DNA from: Variovorax sp. dw_308
GTDB taxonomy: Bacteria; Pseudomonadota; Gammaproteobacteria; Burkholderiales; Burkholderiaceae_C
Assembly (NCBI RefSeq): GCF_019207085.1
Contig: NZ_JAATOM010000007.1
Span: 124,001-188,000, forward strand
DNA length: 64,000 nucleotides
Direction of reading: 5' to 3'
A program made the translations under genes and the position numbers. Under the pieces are notes generated by a model. The model had not been told where the DNA came from. It ran no database searches and saw only the letters and a list, made by a program, of their open reading frames with translations. This document shows positions 8,607-16,774 of the stretch, piece by piece (the stretch's first letter is position 1; each line of letters starts with the position of its first letter).

Positions 8607-9500
8607 ATGACTTCGCGCGACAGCCGATCCGAATACGAATGGCGCATGCACAAGGTGCTGACGCACATCGACGCCCATCTCGACCAGCCGCTGGAGTTGG
8701 CCGCACTCGCCGACGTGGCGCACTTCTCGCCCTATCACTTCCATCGGCTGTTCGCGGCCTGGATGGACGAGACGCTGGGTGACTACGTGCGCCGGCGCCG
8801 CGTCGAGGTGGCCGCGCTGCGCTTGCAGACGCAGCCGCGCCTGTCGGTGCTCGAGGCGGCGCTGTCGGTGGGCTTTGGTTCAGGCGAGGCGTTCTCTCGC
8901 GCGTTCCGTGCGCGCTTCGGCAGTTCGCCCAGCACCTGGCGCGCAAATCGCAATCCGGATCAGGACGGCTTGCCCGACCTTGCGAAGAATCCGGCCTCAG
9001 CACGCAAAGCCCAGCACTCCGGGGAACCCATGAACGTCCAGATCATCAGCCGCCCGCCCACGCTCGTCGCTTACCTGCGCCATATCGGCCCCTTCGGCGC
9101 ACCCGTTGGTGCGTTCTGGCAAGACCGGGTGGCGCCGTGGATCGGCGCCAACAAGCTGTGGCACCGGCCGCGCTACGGCATCAGCTACGACGACCCGAGC
9201 ATCACGCCGCCCGAGCAATGCCGCTATGACGCATGCGTCGAAGTGGACGAAGACTTCAAGCCGACCGGCGGCTTCCAGAAGACAACCCTGCCCGGCGGCC
9301 GCTATGCCGCGTTGGCGTATCGCGGCACGCCAGACGGGATCCTCCAGGCATGGAACGCGCTGCTGCGCGACTGGTTGCCATCGAGCGGCTTCCAGTTCGA
9401 CCACCGGCCCGCGTTCGAGTACTACCCGGTGGACAACGCCTATGACCCGGCGACGGGCGCTTTCGCATGCCAGATCTGCATTCCGATCGCGCCGCTGTAG
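8607..9500 (+). CDS. AraC-family regulator with C-terminal GyrI-like effector domain
   Basis: 297 residues. The two-helix AraC DNA-binding domain is at the N-terminus (about 12-112: SPYHFHRLFAAWMDETLGDYVRRRR and then VGFGSGEAFSRAFRARFGSSPSTWR). Residues about 148-297 form a GyrI-like small-molecule-binding domain (CRYDACVEVDEDF, PGGRYAALAYRG, AFEYYPVDN). This MarA/Rob-like order is typical of one-component regulators that sense hydrophobic or cationic compounds. It is divergent from the cupin gene across a 127-bp gap. The 3' end abuts the next, oppositely oriented gene with no gap. Confidence 0.85.
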   Translation: MTSRDSRSEYEWRMHKVLTHIDAHLDQPLELAALADVAHFSPYHFHRLFAAWMDETLGDYVRRRRVEVAALRLQTQPRLSVLEAALSVGFGSGEAFSRAFRARFGSSPSTWRANRNPDQDGLPDLAKNPASARKAQHSGEPMNVQIISRPPTLVAYLRHIGPFGAPVGAFWQDRVAPWIGANKLWHRPRYGISYDDPSITPPEQCRYDACVEVDEDFKPTGGFQKTTLPGGRYAALAYRGTPDGILQAWNALLRDWLPSSGFQFDHRPAFEYYPVDNAYDPATGAFACQICIPIAPL

Positions 9501-10064
9501 TCAGCGCCCCGGTCGCAGGTCGCGCAGCGCGATCGCCAGGCAGCCGCCGAAGAACAACGCGCCCAAGGCGCCGTTCCACTTGTCCGCACTGCTGCCCCCT
9601 TCCAGCACCATCCACAGGCCCCCCAGCACGAACACCAGGCTCGCCACGGCCAGGGTGGTCATGAGGATCCGCTGCCCCAGGGTAGCGGGCCGGCGCGGCG
9701 GGCTGTAGTGCACCGCGGGTCCGGTGAAGCCAAGCCGCTGCGGCAGCATGTCGAGCGCCTCGTCGGCCTCGCCCGGCGACAGGCGGAACACGCGCTTCAC
9801 CGCGTCGATGCGCAACTGCCGCCAATGGCCCTGGCTGTCCGTCACCGGCACCGCTGCGATCCCGGGCGCAGGAAAGACGACGGGCTCCGTCGTCACGCCG
9901 CGATTGGGCACTTGCACCAGCACCTCCCCGGCCGGCAGCGCGACCACGCGCACCGTATCCCAGGGCCCGGCGCGATCGTCGTCGTAGTGTCGGTGCTCCA
10001 CGCGCAGCATGCCGTCGGGCGACAGCGCCACGACGGGATCGGCTTGCGGTGGGTCGAGGGGCAT
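9501..10064 (-). CDS. Small membrane-anchored protein, unknown
   Basis: 187 residues from ATG 10064 (MPLDPPQADP). The first two thirds are soluble and beta-rich, with no motif I recognise. Two hydrophobic helices lie near the C-terminus (ILMTTLAVASLVFVLGGLWMVL and NGALGALFFGGCLAIAL). The stop codon is directly adjacent to that of the convergent AraC-family gene. The longer upstream ORF would reach across the gap to the ABC ATPase gene and has no supporting ribosome site. Confidence 0.5.
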   Translation of the reverse strand: MPLDPPQADPVVALSPDGMLRVEHRHYDDDRAGPWDTVRVVALPAGEVLVQVPNRGVTTEPVVFPAPGIAAVPVTDSQGHWRQLRIDAVKRVFRLSPGEADEALDMLPQRLGFTGPAVHYSPPRRPATLGQRILMTTLAVASLVFVLGGLWMVLEGGSSADKWNGALGALFFGGCLAIALRDLRPGR

Positions 10065-10243
10065 GGCGTGGCTCAGAGTCGTTGGCGCACTTCCTTCATG
10101 GCCGCAGATTAGCGAGGCCGAAGCGCCCGCGCGATCCCTCGCGTGGCCTATGCCATGCGCTGTGCCGTGCAGATCGGCGCCAGGACCCGGCTGGCACAAT
10201 CGCCGCGAACCACCCCGCGCACCCTGTCGATCGCCGACCCCGT

Positions 10244-10903
10244 ATGACCGCGACCCCCGACGCCATCCTGCACCTGCAAGACCTGGGCTTTGCGTATCCC
10301 GGGCAGCCCCCGCTCGCCACGCGCTGGACGGCTTCGATCGCCGCCGGCGTCACGCTGCTTCACGGCGACACGGGCAGCGGCAAGTCCACCTTGCTGCGCA
10401 TCCTCGCGGGCACGCAGCCGGCCACGGGGCGCCTGTCCATCGCGAACGTCCGCCTCGATGCCTCGCCCGAGGCCTATTGCCGCAAGGTGTTCTTCATCGA
10501 GCCGGACACCGACGCCTTCGACAAGCAGAAGACCGCACGCGAATGCACCGCATCCTTGCGTGCGGACGACCCTCACTTCGACGCGAGCCGATGGCAATCG
10601 CTCGTCGACGGCTTCGCGCTGGCGCCGCACATCGACAAGCCGATGTACATGCTCTCCACCGGCTCCAGGCGAAAGACCTGGCTTGCCGCCGCGCTGGCAT
10701 CGGGCCGCCCGCTGACCTTGCTGGACGAGCCCACCGGCGCGCTCGATGCCGCATCGATCCGCTGCCTCTGGCGCACGCTGGGCGAGCTGTCGCGCGAGCC
10801 GCGTCGCGCCTTCGTCATTGCCAGCGGCGAGCGGATCGCCGGCGTGGCGCTGGCAGCCACGATCGACTTGCCGTTGCAGGCTGCCGGCGCTTCAATCGCG
10901 TAG
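10244..10903 (+). CDS. Stand-alone ABC transporter ATP-binding protein
   Basis: 219 residues from ATG 10244 (MTATPDAILHLQ). Walker A is GDTGSGKST and Walker B is PLTLLDEPTGALD. The signature motif is degenerate: LSTGSRRKTW where LSGGQ is usual. The short length and sequence style recall CcmA-like exporter ATPases. No permease or binding protein is adjacent, so its partner must be elsewhere, or the protein is not a transporter subunit. Confidence 0.75.
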   Translation: MTATPDAILHLQDLGFAYPGQPPLATRWTASIAAGVTLLHGDTGSGKSTLLRILAGTQPATGRLSIANVRLDASPEAYCRKVFFIEPDTDAFDKQKTARECTASLRADDPHFDASRWQSLVDGFALAPHIDKPMYMLSTGSRRKTWLAAALASGRPLTLLDEPTGALDAASIRCLWRTLGELSREPRRAFVIASGERIAGVALAATIDLPLQAAGASIA

Positions 10904-11206
10904 CTGCATTCCCGAAGCGCCGGCATTGAATTCGGGCCACAACGTGTATTTTCCAATGACATGGAGATCATCTGAATTCGTGAATGCGGCCCATTGAGTA
11001 CTCGGTAAAGATAGTTGACATTCGCAATTAATTCGACACGTTGCGCCGCGTCACCACGGACACGCAATTTGTCATTTTTCCTTTGCTTCTTTGCGGTCCA
11101 GACATGACACTCACCGCTGCCGAAAACGAGACACGATCCCGTTGCCGGCAACACGATGGATAAATCCGATGCCTTGCCGAATGGGCGCGGAATCAAGGAG
11201 GTGACA
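10904..11206. other. 303-bp intergenic region upstream of the molybdenum hydroxylase operon
   Basis: This gap is more AT-rich than its surroundings. It contains a TTGACA hexamer at 11015-11020, but no convincing -10 hexamer at 16-18 bp. It should hold the promoter of the oxidoreductase operon; I see no clear operator or hairpin. A good ribosome site, AAGGAG at 11195-11200, precedes ATG 11207. Confidence 0.4.
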
Positions 11207-14041
11207 ATGAATCAACGCACTGGCGTGTCCAGGCGCAATTTGCTGAAAATGGGCGCCGCCGGCGGCCTTGGCGTCTGGGTAGCGCCGCTCTTCAGCCCAG
11301 CGTACGCGGCGCTGTTCGAAAGCAGGATGCTCACGCCCATTGCTTTCAACGGCGCGGACGGTTCGGTCAAGTTCCGCGTCGACGGAACGGCCAAGGTGAC
11401 AGGCGACAAGGTGTTCGCCTATGACATCCGCTCCCGCGACATGCCGCACTGGCCACAAGTCCAGTCGCACGCATTGCTGTTGCGCGCCACCTTCGCCGAT
11501 CGCGCCTTCACCGGCATCGACATCTCCGCGCTCGGCGACGACCTGAAGCCCGATCGCATCGTCACCGCCGAAGACCTGGCACGCGACAAGATCGCCTTCC
11601 CCGCCTTCTACGGCGACGACATGCTGCTGCCCACGGGCAAGACGCCGGCCTACCTCGGCCATGCGGTCGCGCTGCTCATCTACAACGACTTCGTGCGCTT
11701 CCGCTACGCCAAGACCCGGCTGCGCTCGCTCGACAACAACAGCGTGGTCCAGGGCGGCCCCGTCACCGGGCCGCTGGAGCGCGAGCCCTGGGCCGGCTTC
11801 CGCTACATCCGCGTCGGCGGCCGGACCGCCTTCGACGACGACAGCTTCTCCACCTTGAAGGACACGGTGCTGTTCCCGTCGTTCAAGAAGCGCCAGGCCA
11901 ACTGGCCCGAAGCGCTGATGGATGGCAAGGTCAACGAGCAGGGCATGGCGCATGCCAGGGCCATCGCCGACGAGCTGGACAAACCCGGCGAGGACCTGCT
12001 CGTGGTGAGCCGCGAATACTTCTCGCAGTCCATCGACACCTCCGCGCTCGAGCCCGACAACGCCAACTGCTGGTACGACCCCGACAAGCAGGAGCTGCAC
12101 ATGGTCGTGCCAACGCAAGGCCCGGTCGAAGTGGTCGAGTCGATGACGCAGATGCTGGCCAAGGCAGCCTTCCCGGTCAAGAACCTGTTCCTGCACCCCT
12201 GCTACACGGTGGGCTACGGTTCCAAGGACCACTACAACTTCCCGTACTACGGCGCGATGGCCGCGTTCTATTCGCCCGGCAAGCCGGTGCGGCTGGCCAA
12301 CGACCGCTTCGAGCAGTTCCAGACTTCGCTCAAGCGCCACAGCATCCGCATGCAGTACAGGATGGCGGTCGAGAAGAAGAGCGGCCTGATCCGCTCGTTC
12401 AAGGGCGACTTCCAGCTCGATGGCGGCGGTCGCATGAACTTCACGCCCTCGGTCACGCTGGTGGCCGCCACCTCGGCGCAGAGCATCTACTACCTGCCCA
12501 AGAGCGACTTCACCGCCGTCGGCCTGGCCACGCGCGCCATCGACTGCGGCTCGGCGCGCGGCTACGGCACCCTGCAGGCCATGGGCGCGACCGAGATGCT
12601 GGTCGACGACGTGGCCGCGCAGCTGGGCCTCGACCCGGTCGAGTTCAGGCTGCGCAACGTGCTCAAGTCCGGCATGAAGAACAGCCAGGGCGCCATTCCC
12701 GGCGGGGCGATCCGTGCCGACGAGGTCATGCTCAAGCTGCAGAAGCACCCGCTCTGGACCAACCGCGCCAAGCGCAAGACCGAATACGAGACGGCCAATC
12801 CGGGCAAGCGCTACGGCGTCGGCTTCGGCTGCGTGCAGAAGGACTTCGGCACCGGCGCCGAGTCCTGCTTCGTGCGGGTCGAGATCACGCCCGATGGCGG
12901 CATCGTGATGCGCCACAGCGGCGCCGAGATGGGCACCGGCATGCAGACCTCGCAGGCCGTGGTGGTGGCGCGCTGGTTCGGCCGTGCGGCGGACGTGATC
13001 GAGACCTCGGTCACCGAATGGTCCGACCTGCCGATGGTGACCAGCGGCGACCCGTACCTGTCGAGCCAGGCCGACCAGGACAAGGCCGTGGCCAACCCGG
13101 CCTGGACGCCCAGCTATTGCTCGCCCTCGAGCGCCAGCAACTCGGCCTTCTACTTCTCGCACGGCACGCGCGAGACGGCGCGGGCGGTGTTCGAGCATGG
13201 CCTGTGGCCGGCGGCGCTGTCGATCTGGGGCGCGGGCATCGGCGGCGGCCAGTCGGCGCCGCACGTCGTGCGCATCGATGACGCGCGCTGGGTCAACGGC
13301 TGCCTCACCTGCGCCGGCATGGAGCCGCTGACGCTGGCCCGACTGGCCCGCAGGGCGCACGAGCAGGGCTTCGTGACCGGCGCGATCGGCCACACCTTCA
13401 ACCGCTGGCAATGGGCGGAGGCCGACTTCGAGGTCGACGGCCAGAACCAGCGCCGTCCGCTCGACGGCCTGTCCGTGCGCTACGGCGACAACGCACCCGA
13501 GGCCAGGCGCAATACCGGCGCTACGACTGGCGGCTATCACTTCATCGCGCGCAAGAAGCTGTTCTATCCGCCGATCCAGCGCAACAACGCGGGCGTGACC
13601 TACTACGCGGCGATCGCGACGATCGCAGAGGTCTCGATCGACCGGGCCACCGGCAAGGTCGACCTGATGAACCACCAGTCGGTGCTCGAATGCGGCAACC
13701 AGATCGTGAAGCAGCTGGTTTCCGGGCAGATCCAGGGCGGCATCGCGATGGGCATCGGGCATGCGCTGCACGAATCCCTGCCGCTCTACGAAGACGGGCC
13801 CGGCAACGGCACGTGGAACTTCAACCGCTACACGCTGCCTCGCGCGGCCGACGTGGCGGTGTGGAGCCAGGGCGCTGAAGTCCTGCCGGCGCTGTCGGAC
13901 ACCGACCCGCCCAAGGGCATGGGCGAGGTGGTGATGATCGCCATCGTCCCGGCCATCGTCAACGCGGTGGCGCATGCCATCGGCCATCGATTCACGGAAC
14001 TGCCGATCACGGCGGAAAAAATCAGGGGGGTGCTGCAATGA
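11207..14041 (+). CDS. Xanthine-dehydrogenase-family oxidoreductase, molybdopterin-binding large subunit (Tat-exported)
   Basis: 944 residues from ATG 11207. The N-terminus has a Tat signal (SRRNLLKMGAAGGLGVW) ending near AYA. The body matches the aldehyde-oxidase/isoquinoline 1-oxidoreductase large subunit: GSARGYGTLQAMGATEML, EMGTGMQTSQAVVVARWFG, and PKGMGEVVMI near the C-terminus, which holds the presumed catalytic Glu. These enzymes hydroxylate aldehydes or N-heterocycles at a Mo-cytosine-dinucleotide centre in the periplasm. It overlaps the 2Fe-2S subunit gene by ATGA. There is no FAD subunit; electrons probably pass to the cytochrome c encoded third. The substrate cannot be told from sequence. 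Confidence 0.9.
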   Translation: MNQRTGVSRRNLLKMGAAGGLGVWVAPLFSPAYAALFESRMLTPIAFNGADGSVKFRVDGTAKVTGDKVFAYDIRSRDMPHWPQVQSHALLLRATFADRAFTGIDISALGDDLKPDRIVTAEDLARDKIAFPAFYGDDMLLPTGKTPAYLGHAVALLIYNDFVRFRYAKTRLRSLDNNSVVQGGPVTGPLEREPWAGFRYIRVGGRTAFDDDSFSTLKDTVLFPSFKKRQANWPEALMDGKVNEQGMAHARAIADELDKPGEDLLVVSREYFSQSIDTSALEPDNANCWYDPDKQELHMVVPTQGPVEVVESMTQMLAKAAFPVKNLFLHPCYTVGYGSKDHYNFPYYGAMAAFYSPGKPVRLANDRFEQFQTSLKRHSIRMQYRMAVEKKSGLIRSFKGDFQLDGGGRMNFTPSVTLVAATSAQSIYYLPKSDFTAVGLATRAIDCGSARGYGTLQAMGATEMLVDDVAAQLGLDPVEFRLRNVLKSGMKNSQGAIPGGAIRADEVMLKLQKHPLWTNRAKRKTEYETANPGKRYGVGFGCVQKDFGTGAESCFVRVEITPDGGIVMRHSGAEMGTGMQTSQAVVVARWFGRAADVIETSVTEWSDLPMVTSGDPYLSSQADQDKAVANPAWTPSYCSPSSASNSAFYFSHGTRETARAVFEHGLWPAALSIWGAGIGGGQSAPHVVRIDDARWVNGCLTCAGMEPLTLARLARRAHEQGFVTGAIGHTFNRWQWAEADFEVDGQNQRRPLDGLSVRYGDNAPEARRNTGATTGGYHFIARKKLFYPPIQRNNAGVTYYAAIATIAEVSIDRATGKVDLMNHQSVLECGNQIVKQLVSGQIQGGIAMGIGHALHESLPLYEDGPGNGTWNFNRYTLPRAADVAVWSQGAEVLPALSDTDPPKGMGEVVMIAIVPAIVNAVAHAIGHRFTELPITAEKIRGVLQ

Positions 14042-14592
14042 GCACGATGCCGGCGGTCAAACCGCTCAAGCTCACGATCAACGGCAAGGAGGTCGGTCCG
14101 ACCGACGTGCCCGATGGTCTGATGATGATCGACTACCTGCACGAGTACGCGGGCCTCACCGGCTCTCGCCTGGGCTGCGGCATCGGGGAATGCCGGGCCT
14201 GCGTGGTCATCGTCGACAAGCCGGGCGGCGCCAGCGAGGAGGTGCGCACCTGCATCACCGGCGCGCACTATTTCGCCGACAGGAAGGTCCGCACGGTCGA
14301 AGGCCATGCGCAGCGCAACGACAAGGGCGAGGTGGTCATGCTCTCGCCGGTGCAGCAGAAGTTCCTGGAGCACTACAGCTTCCAGTGCGGCTACTGCACG
14401 CCGGGCTTCGTCAACGGTGCGACCGTGCTGGTCGAACGGCTCAAGCGCCAGCCGATCGCCAGGAGCAAGGTCGAGGCCGAGATCACCCGCTCGCTCAACA
14501 CGCACCTGTGTCGTTGCACGGGCTACGTTCGCTACTACGAGGCGGTCAAGGACGTGATCCTGTCGACCCCTGGCCTGACCACGGAGGGCTGA
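14038..14592 (+). CDS. 2Fe-2S small subunit of the molybdenum hydroxylase
   Basis: 184 residues. Two iron-sulfur clusters are indicated: a plant-ferredoxin type (GCGIGECRACVV and then VRTC) and the helical type (CGYCTPGFV and then CRCTGYVRY). It has no signal peptide of its own; small subunits of this family are normally carried across the membrane with the Tat-tagged large subunit. The start overlaps the large-subunit stop (ATGA), indicating translational coupling. Confidence 0.92.
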   Translation: MSTMPAVKPLKLTINGKEVGPTDVPDGLMMIDYLHEYAGLTGSRLGCGIGECRACVVIVDKPGGASEEVRTCITGAHYFADRKVRTVEGHAQRNDKGEVVMLSPVQQKFLEHYSFQCGYCTPGFVNGATVLVERLKRQPIARSKVEAEITRSLNTHLCRCTGYVRYYEAVKDVILSTPGLTTEG

Positions 14593-14594
14593 GC

Positions 14595-15863
14595 ATGCGC
14601 GCCCTCTTCCATCACCCCCTCGCGCGGGTTGCGGCTGTGCTGGGCGCGGCCCTGGCCATGACGGCCTGCGGCGGACCGACCGGCGACGGCAAGCCGGTGA
14701 AATCGAGCGCCGACGAGATCGCGCGCGGCAAGTACCTGGCCAGGGCCGCGGACTGCGCGGCCTGCCACACCGCGCCGGGCGGCGCACCCATGGCGGGCGG
14801 TGCGGCGCTGGAGTCCGAGTTCGGCGCCCTCTACGGCAGCAACATCACACCGGACCCGCAGCACGGTATCGGCAAGTGGAGCAAGGACGACTTCTACAAG
14901 GCGGTCCACGACGGCACCTCGCCCGGCGCCCGGCAACTCTATCCGGCCATGCCCTACGCCTCCTACCGCGCCATGCCGCGCGAGGACGTGGACGCAATCT
15001 ATGCCTACCTGATGCAGCTGCCCGCGGTGGCGCAGCCGAGCAAGCCCGACGAGCTTCGTTTCCCGTACAACATGCGCTTCGGCATGTTCTTCTGGAAAAT
15101 CTTGTTCCTCAAGGACGAGTTGCCGGTAGCCTCGCAAGGCCAGTCGCCAGAGTGGGTGCGCGGGCGCTACGTCAGCAACGTGCTCGGCCATTGCGCCGAA
15201 TGCCACACGCCGCGCGGCGCGCTGGGCCAGCTCGACCTGGGCCTGCAGTGGCAAGGCGCACAGCTCGGCCGCTGGCTGGCGCCCGACATCACGCCCAAGG
15301 GCCTGGCCGAGCGCGGCTGGACCGAGAAGGACATCGGCACCTTCATGAAGACGGGTGTCGCGCCGCAGGGCTCCGCCTGGGGCGAGATGCACACGGTGGT
15401 CGCGCTGAGCACGCAGCACCTCACCGACGAGGACAGCAAGGCGATGGTGCGCTTCATGACCGGCGACAAGCCGCTCGCGGCCGTGCCGGCGAAGGAAGAC
15501 CCGGGCGCCGACCAGAAGCTGGGCCCGGGCCGTCAGACCTACCTGAACGTCTGCGCCGGCTGCCACGGCGTGAACGGCGAAGGCCGGTCGCATGTGGCGG
15601 TGGCCATGGCCGGCAACTCGACGCTGCGCATCGGCGACCCGCGCAACCTGGTGGTGTCGGTGCTCGACGGCATCGAGGCGCAGCAGTTCACCGGCTACGA
15701 GCGCATGCAGGAGATGCCCGGCTTTGCCGACAAGCTCAGCGACGCCGAAGTCGCCGACCTGAGCAACTACCTGCGGGTTCGCTTTGCGGGCCAGCCGGCA
15801 TCAGTGACGGCGGAGGCCGTGTCGAAGATGCGGGCGAAGGAAACGACAGCCGCGAAGCACTGA
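14595..15863 (+). CDS. Triheme cytochrome c lipoprotein, electron acceptor of the molybdenum hydroxylase
   Basis: 422 residues from ATG 14595, 2 bp after the small-subunit stop. The N-terminus has a lipoprotein signal (ALAMTACGG, lipidated Cys probable). Three c-type heme sites are present: CAACH, CAECH and CAGCH. The three-domain layout matches the membrane cytochrome subunits of alcohol and aldehyde dehydrogenases that pass electrons to ubiquinone or a terminal oxidase. The operon ends at the strong terminator just downstream. Confidence 0.9.
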   Translation: MRALFHHPLARVAAVLGAALAMTACGGPTGDGKPVKSSADEIARGKYLARAADCAACHTAPGGAPMAGGAALESEFGALYGSNITPDPQHGIGKWSKDDFYKAVHDGTSPGARQLYPAMPYASYRAMPREDVDAIYAYLMQLPAVAQPSKPDELRFPYNMRFGMFFWKILFLKDELPVASQGQSPEWVRGRYVSNVLGHCAECHTPRGALGQLDLGLQWQGAQLGRWLAPDITPKGLAERGWTEKDIGTFMKTGVAPQGSAWGEMHTVVALSTQHLTDEDSKAMVRFMTGDKPLAAVPAKEDPGADQKLGPGRQTYLNVCAGCHGVNGEGRSHVAVAMAGNSTLRIGDPRNLVVSVLDGIEAQQFTGYERMQEMPGFADKLSDAEVADLSNYLRVRFAGQPASVTAEAVSKMRAKETTAAKH

Positions 15864-15886
15864 CCTCTCGACTGACGCGCCACACC

Positions 15887-15926
15887 ACCGGCCTTGCGGA
15901 GCAATTCGCAAGGCCGGTTTTTTCTT
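15887..15926 (+). terminator. Rho-independent terminator after the molybdenum hydroxylase operon
   Basis: A perfect 12-bp stem (ACCGGCCTTGCG / CGCAAGGCCGGT) with an 8-nt loop is followed by a T-rich run (TTTTTCTTTT). It lies 23 bp after the cytochrome stop. Confidence 0.95.
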
Positions 15927-16096
15927 TTGGCTTTCTGGTCGCCGCGAGGACGCCCGTGATGCGATGAATCGCTTGGCGCCTTCACTGCGCCGGTCGGTTC
16001 ATCGCATCCCAGGCTTGGGGGTGATTGAACAGCCCCGGCGCTTCGACGGAACAGACACGCGCGTGGGACTCTCATCCATTCAAAGGCGAACCCAGA

Positions 16097-16473
16097 TCAG
16101 CCGATCGCATCGACCCGGTCCGGATAAAAGGCCAGGTGGTCCTTGATGGCCGCCACGGCGTCATAAGGCGCCTCGTAGGTCCAGACTGCGTTGATCGACC
16201 GCTCGCCGCCCGAAGGGATGCTGTAGTAGGCACAGTCGCCCTTGTAGGGGCAGTAGGTCGCGTGGTCGGTGCGTTGCAGCAGCGCCATGTCGACGTCCTT
16301 GCGCGGGATGTACTGCACCGCCGGGTAGCTGGCCTCGCGCAGGCTCAGCGCTTCGGTGGTGTCGGCGATGACCTTGCCGGCCACGGTGACGGTCACGCGC
16401 GCTGGATTGCGCGAGATCGTGATCGGGTGGTCGGGTGGTCGGGGCCGGGGATCTTGATGGGCTTGGCAGGCAT
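16097..16473 (-). pseudogene. DUF427-family gene broken by an 8-bp tandem duplication
   Basis: The downstream part is an ORF of 99 codons (GTG 16396) matching DUF427 proteins (SYPAVQYIPRKDVDM, HATYCPYKGDCAYYS). The family N-terminus, MPAKPIKIPGPDHP, is encoded from ATG 16473 in another frame. Between them the 8-bp unit CGGGTGGT (plus strand) occurs twice, at 16424-16431 and 16432-16439. Removing one copy restores a single 122-residue protein reading PDHPITISRNPARVTVTVAGK. The lesion is therefore a recent duplication or an assembly error. Function of the family is not well established. Confidence 0.85.
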
Positions 16474-16774
16474 GCGGCGAACTTTCTTGATGGGCGCTTC
16501 AAGATAGCGCTGGATTGAAGCCGCTTGAGCGTCGGGGTCTTGAACCGGCGCCTGCTCGCTCGCGGTGATGCCGCCGACCAGGTACGTCGACCTGAGCAAC
16601 CACTCTGTCGCACACCGACCATCAGGCCCGCGAATTCCCGCCGGCACGACAAAATGCACATGCTTGCCGTCCGCAAGAAGCCGAGCGGCCGCGTTGACTG
16701 ACCTGTAGAGTTCCATCGCGGGTCAAACCTCCGGACGGCCCGCCCCGCGTTGCTGCCCCACTTGCACCCACTCC

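Noticed and set aside
11015..11040. TTGACA as promoter of the molybdenum hydroxylase operon
   Set aside because: No acceptable -10 hexamer at 16-18 bp, so I noted the gap but did not call a promoter.
11111..14038. A 975-codon open frame on the minus strand opposite the molybdenum hydroxylase large subunit
   Set aside because: The plus-strand frame has clear family motifs and a Tat signal. The antisense frame is rich in His, Arg, Ala and Val, the usual shadow in high-GC DNA.
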